Shown: positions 12,213 to 15,385 of the stretch, piece after piece
How positions within the stretch are numbered: position 1 is the first letter of the stretch
Layout: each line of letters opens with the position of its first letter
DNA from: DASTSN01 sp035549175
GTDB lineage: Bacteria > Bacteroidota > Bacteroidia > Chitinophagales > Chitinophagaceae
Length of the DNA stretch: 15,385 nt
NCBI GenBank assembly: GCA_035549175.1
Contig: DASZRL010000116.1
Coordinates: 1 to 15,385 of the forward strand
Direction: 5' to 3'
Notes under the pieces: model-generated
Database searches by the model: none
What the model was told of the DNA's origin: nothing
Seen by the model: only the letters and a program-made list of their open reading frames with translations
Made by a program: the position numbers and the translations under genes

Positions 12213-13685
12213 ATGTCCCCCACCAACCAGTTAAAGAACCAGCACCTGATGTGGCGGGCCGGATTCGGCCCGGCCGCCGAGCAGCTCCCGGAGCTGGCCT
12301 ACGCTTCTCCGCATGCCTTGTATAAGGCCCTGCGTAAGGCCTCCGCCCAGGCCCCCGGTTACCTGGATGTGGCCGATGACACGCTGAAGGGCCTGGTCAT
12401 GGGGCTGCAGGAGCAGGGGCAGCCGTTCAAAGACCTGTCCGCCGACCAGAAAAAACAGTTTCAGCAGCAGAACCGCCAGGCGATCCGCAGCCTGAATACG
12501 AGCTGGCTCCGGGAAATGGTCAGCAGCAAGGCCCAGCTTCGCGAAAAAATGGCCTTCTTCTGGCACGGACATTTTGCCTGCCGCAACCTGAATGTATTTT
12601 ACCAGCAGGAACTACTGGATGTGATCCGCCGCCAGGCGCTGGGAAATTTCCGGGACCTGCTGCATGCGGTATCCAAGACGGCAGCCATGCTGAATTTTCT
12701 GAATAATAACCAGAACCGGAAGAACCATCCCAACGAGAATTTTGCCCGGGAGGTAATGGAACTGTTCACCCTGGGCCGGGGACATTATACGGAGTCCGAC
12801 GTGAAGGAGTCGGCGCGGGCCTTTACCGGCTGGGGCGCTAACCTGAGAGGCGAATTCGTATTCCGACCCGCCCTCCATGATGACGGAATGAAGACCGTCC
12901 TGGGAAAGACCGGCCGCTGGGATGGCGACCAGGTATTGGATATCCTGCTGGATCAGCCGCAGGCGGCCCGGTTTGTCTGCGGCAAGCTGTACCGTTATTT
13001 TGTAAATGATCAACCCGACCCGGCGCGCATCAACCTGCTGGCCGACCGCTTTTACCGGAGTGGTTACGATATCAGCGACCTGATGGAGGCGATTTTTACC
13101 AGCGACTGGTTTTACGACCCCGCCAACATCGGCACGCGGATCAAATCACCCATTGAACTGATTGCCGGCATCCAGCGTATGCTGCCCATGGAGCTGGCCA
13201 ACGAGGAGGCCCTGCTGGTCGTGCAGCGGCTCCTGGGCCAGGTCCTGTTTTACCCGCCCAACGTCGCCGGCTGGCCGGGCGGCAGAACCTGGATCGACAG
13301 TTCCACCCTGATGATGCGGATGCGGCTGCCCCAGCTGCTGGGCGCCGCGGATGAATTTAACCTGACGCCTAAAACAGACGATGACCAGATGATGGGGCGG
13401 GGGGAAGACCTGCCGGGCTCCGCGGGCGGGTTGCGGCCGGGCGGACAGGGCGGCGGCCGGGCCCGGCTGCTGCAGGCTACCATCCGCTGGGAGCCGTACA
13501 GCCGGTACGTTGCCAGGCTTGCCGAGGACCAGGTCATACCCGGTATCTGCCAGGTACTGCTTCAGGTGCCGGCGGGGTTTACCCCTTCCCTGATCAGCGG
13601 GTTCAGCCAGGGCGGGGACCGCGAACGCCTGCTGCGGACGGCCACCATCCAGGTAATGAGTACGCCGGAATACCAGCTTTGCTGA
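12213..13685 (+). CDS. DUF1800 family protein
   Basis: A 490-aa protein of the DUF1800 family. Recognisable parts are the N-terminal NQHLMWRAGFGPAAEQL, EKMAFFWHGHFACR (about 111-124), HPNENFAREVMELFTLGRGHYTE (172-194), VKESARAFTGW (197-207) and, further on, GRTWIDSSTLMMR. The biochemical role of the family is not established. Its genes are very often followed by a DUF1501 gene, as here. No signal peptide or membrane helix is visible, in contrast to the partner. A Gly/Arg-rich low-complexity linker (about residues 395-420, MMGRGEDLPGSAGG) interrupts the C-terminal part. The ATG at 12213 is only 23 bases from the upstream alternative alkB ATG (12189), or 107 from the preferred one. The DUF1501 gene starts 50 bases after the stop, so the two are probably one operon. 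Confidence 0.9.
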   Translation: MSPTNQLKNQHLMWRAGFGPAAEQLPELAYASPHALYKALRKASAQAPGYLDVADDTLKGLVMGLQEQGQPFKDLSADQKKQFQQQNRQAIRSLNTSWLREMVSSKAQLREKMAFFWHGHFACRNLNVFYQQELLDVIRRQALGNFRDLLHAVSKTAAMLNFLNNNQNRKNHPNENFAREVMELFTLGRGHYTESDVKESARAFTGWGANLRGEFVFRPALHDDGMKTVLGKTGRWDGDQVLDILLDQPQAARFVCGKLYRYFVNDQPDPARINLLADRFYRSGYDISDLMEAIFTSDWFYDPANIGTRIKSPIELIAGIQRMLPMELANEEALLVVQRLLGQVLFYPPNVAGWPGGRTWIDSSTLMMRMRLPQLLGAADEFNLTPKTDDDQMMGRGEDLPGSAGGLRPGGQGGGRARLLQATIRWEPYSRYVARLAEDQVIPGICQVLLQVPAGFTPSLISGFSQGGDRERLLRTATIQVMSTPEYQLC

Positions 13686-13735
13686 CCGGCCCAGATCCTA
13701 ATCCCAGTTACGTATAACCGATTAAACCGTTTCCC

Positions 13736-14935
13736 ATGCTGATCAAACGCCGCGCATTTTTACAGACAGGTTCCCTGGCCACGGCCTCCCTGCTGGTGCC
13801 CCGCTTCCTGAAGGCCCTGGAAGGAAGGCAAGCCGTTCCGGCGGGCAACAAGGTCCTGGTTGTCCTGCAACTCAGCGGCGGCAACGACGGGCTCAATACC
13901 GTTATCCCGGTTCGCAACGATCATTATTACCGCGCACGTCCCCACCTGGGTATCGATCGCGGCAAGGCCCTGTCACTGACCGACGAGGCCGGATTACATC
14001 CCGCCCTGGTGGCCCTGAAGGAACTGTACGACGAGGGGTCCCTCGGAATCCTGAACTCCGTGGGCTATCCCAACCCGGACCGGTCCCATTTCCGGAGCAT
14101 GGATATCTGGCAGTCGGCCAGCTCCAGCCAGGAATACCTGACCACGGGGTGGATCGGCCGCTACCTGGATGCCCAGTGCCACGGATGCGACCGGCCGACC
14201 TATGCCCTGGAGATCGACGATGTGCTCAGCCTGGCCCTGAAGGGCGAAGCGTCCAAGGCCATCGCCATGCGGGATCCCCGGCGGTTGTTCGGCACCAGCC
14301 ATGAAGCGTATTTCCGGGCCCTGCAAAAAATGCATGGCGATCCCGCAGGCGATCAGCCGGTGGACTACCTGTACAAGACCCTGGCAGAAACCCTTTCTTC
14401 GGCCACCTACCTGTACCAGCAAAGCCGGCTCCATCCCAGCACAGCCACCTATCCCCGTACCGAGATCGGCCAGAATCTCCGCACCATTGCCTCGCTGATA
14501 TTTTCAGATATCAATACGAGGGTGTATTACCTGTCGCTGGGCAGTTTTGATACCCATGTCAACCAGCAGGCCCAGCAGCAGCGGCTGTTTACCGAACTCA
14601 GCGACGCCATCCGGGCCTTTGCCGCCGACCTGAAGGCGCAGGGAAGGTTTGAGGATGTCCTTTTGTTCACCTTTTCCGAATTTGGCCGCCGGGTAGCCCA
14701 GAATGCCAGCGGAGGAACCGACCACGGTACGGCAAACAGCATGTTCTTTGTAGGCGGCGGCCTTGCGAAAAAAGGCCTGCTAAATCCCCTGCCGGACCTG
14801 GACGATCTGGAGGAAGGGGATTTGAAATACCAGGTGGATTTCAAAAATGTCTATGCATCCGTCCTGGGCAGGTGGCTTGGCGCGGATGATACCCGGATTC
14901 TGGGCGGAACCTTCCCGCACCTGGATATGATTTAG
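13736..14935 (+). CDS. DUF1501 family protein with Tat-like signal
   Basis: A 399-aa protein of the DUF1501 family, which shares the alkaline phosphatase/sulfatase-like fold; no substrate is known. It starts MLIKRRAFLQTGSLATASLLVP, a twin-arginine type signal (RRAFLQ followed by a hydrophobic stretch), so it is likely exported folded. Conserved parts include LQLSGGNDGLNTVIPV (45-60), SHFRSMDIWQS (117-127), LGSFDTHVNQQ (268-278), FTFSEFGRRV (311-320) and GGTDHGTANSMFFVGGG (326-342). The His and Asp residues in these motifs are candidate metal ligands by analogy with the fold. The ATG at 13736 gives the signal directly. It is the second gene of the DUF1800-DUF1501 pair, and no clear terminator follows. 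Confidence 0.9.
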   Translation: MLIKRRAFLQTGSLATASLLVPRFLKALEGRQAVPAGNKVLVVLQLSGGNDGLNTVIPVRNDHYYRARPHLGIDRGKALSLTDEAGLHPALVALKELYDEGSLGILNSVGYPNPDRSHFRSMDIWQSASSSQEYLTTGWIGRYLDAQCHGCDRPTYALEIDDVLSLALKGEASKAIAMRDPRRLFGTSHEAYFRALQKMHGDPAGDQPVDYLYKTLAETLSSATYLYQQSRLHPSTATYPRTEIGQNLRTIASLIFSDINTRVYYLSLGSFDTHVNQQAQQQRLFTELSDAIRAFAADLKAQGRFEDVLLFTFSEFGRRVAQNASGGTDHGTANSMFFVGGGLAKKGLLNPLPDLDDLEEGDLKYQVDFKNVYASVLGRWLGADDTRILGGTFPHLDMI

Positions 14936-14957
14936 GGGGACATGCAGACCGGGGTGC

Positions 14958-15230
14958 TATTTTCCAGGGCTTTCCTGATTTTTCCAATTTGGATATTTGC
15001 TTGCTGTACTTAGGATCGCTGGAAGAAAAAAAGACCTCCTGAAGGGGTATCGGTAAAGTATTTTCCATTAAGACCACCCTATAGGCCAACATGGAAAACA
15101 TAGGCTACTGTAAATGATTTTATGCAAAATAATTTCCAATGAAATATTTCAGTAATGGCAAATATTTTCAGATAAGAACAAAATAAATAAGCTCATTGGC
15201 AAATATTTTCCAGTGTCAAAATTTCCATAC
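14958..15230. repeat. Cluster of ATTTTCCA-like motifs
   Basis: Variants of (T)ATTTTCCA occur near 14958, 14978, 15059, 15131, 15145 (partial), 15163 (partial), 15202 and 15219, with one inverted copy (ATGGAAAACA, 15091-15100). AT-rich sequence yields such words by chance, so significance needs a background count. Confidence 0.4.
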
Positions 15231-15280
15231 CTGCCGTTTGGTTGAACCAGTGCATTTTTTGCAGCGGTTGCATGGCAAAT
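15156..15280 (+). repeat. Direct repeats of TGGCAAATATTTTC / TGGCAAAT
   Basis: The 14-mer TGGCAAATATTTTC occurs exactly twice (15156-15169, 15197-15210), with starts 41 bases apart, close to four helical turns. The core TGGCAAAT recurs at 15273-15280. These could be binding sites for a regulator of the gene to the right. Confidence 0.5.
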
Positions 15281-15310
15281 TGAACTATTCCTATTTCGAA
15301 TAAGATTGAC

Positions 15311-15340
15311 TTGGCCGGTGAAAAAAATAATCTACCTTTT
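15311..15340 (+). promoter_or_regulatory. Candidate promoter for a gene beyond the right edge
   Basis: TTG at 15311-15313 is followed after 19 bases by TACCTTTT (15333-15340), one mismatch from TAnnTTTG. Spacing fits the Bacteroidota promoter. It points out of the window, so its gene is not visible. Confidence 0.4.
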
Positions 15341-15385
15341 TGAGCTTCCCCCTTCATTTTTGGCCTTTAGTGCTGCTCTCGGATT

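Larger units (their letters stand above)
14936..15385. other. AT-rich, repeat-bearing intergenic region at the right edge
   Basis: No gene is supported in these 450 bases; a minus-strand frame at 14841-15101 overlaps the end of the DUF1501 gene and looks like chance. The composition is much richer in A and T than the genes. The region contains many ATTTTCCA-like words (14958-15230), three TGGCAAAT copies and a small palindrome TCCAATTTGGA (14983-14993). It also holds a loose hairpin (AACC at 15245-15248 with GGTT at 15266-15269) and a promoter-like element at 15311-15340. Confidence 0.55.

Noticed and set aside
14841..15101. 86-codon minus-strand frame at the right end
   Set aside because: It overlaps the end of the DUF1501 gene, contains no recognisable motif, and lies in AT-rich repeat sequence.
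1..15385. CRISPR array, tRNA, insertion sequence, prophage or defence island
   Set aside because: I found no regularly spaced repeats, tRNA cloverleaf, transposase, integrase, or nuclease/toxin-type protein on either strand.

Overview
The window looks like chromosome from a fairly GC-rich member of the Bacteroidota, probably close to the Chitinophagia. Three things point there: protein families typical of that phylum (a VanZ-like protein, an RskA-type anti-sigma factor whose N-terminus reads MQIQEYIASG, a DUF1800/DUF1501 pair, and a 'VQLSYDF...PTDNPKY' RND exporter); few Shine-Dalgarno sites; and repeated matches to the Bacteroidota -7 promoter element TAnnTTTG shortly before start codons. 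Genus cannot be told from this alone.

Left part (1-4957), mostly single genes in alternating orientation: the N-terminus of an RND-superfamily exporter (-), recO (+), an amidohydrolase of the SsnA/TrzN/AtzA type (-), prfA (+), purU (-), and a small glycine/glutamine-rich DUF937-like protein with an EF-hand-like loop (+). A 373-base gap follows. It ends in a very good intrinsic terminator pointing toward vanZ and may encode a small RNA.

Middle (5331-9239), all on the minus strand. In transcription order: ybjQ; an unrecognised 114-aa protein closely coupled to a secreted cyclophilin-type prolyl isomerase; gcvH; an ECF sigma factor with its membrane anti-sigma factor (5 bases apart); and a vanZ-like membrane protein behind two hairpins. 

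Right part (9325-14935): serS and a small haem-c lipoprotein (+), ending in a strong terminator; a complete AlkB-type alkane monooxygenase (-); then, divergent from alkB, the DUF1800-DUF1501 pair (+), whose second member carries a Tat-like signal. The last 450 bases are AT-rich and non-coding, hold iterated ATTTTCCA- and TGGCAAAT-like motifs, and end with a promoter-like sequence aimed at a gene beyond the window.

Most of the content is housekeeping: recombination repair, translation termination, Ser-tRNA charging, one-carbon metabolism and protein folding. The accessory parts are AlkB with a nearby cytochrome (possibly independent), the sigma/anti-sigma pair, and DUF1800/DUF1501, whose role is not established. 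I see no CRISPR array, tRNA, rRNA, insertion sequence, prophage or recognisable defence system. The least explained pieces are the candidate small RNA near 5225-5332, the hairpins before vanZ, the dyad between alkB and DUF1800, and the repeat-rich right end.
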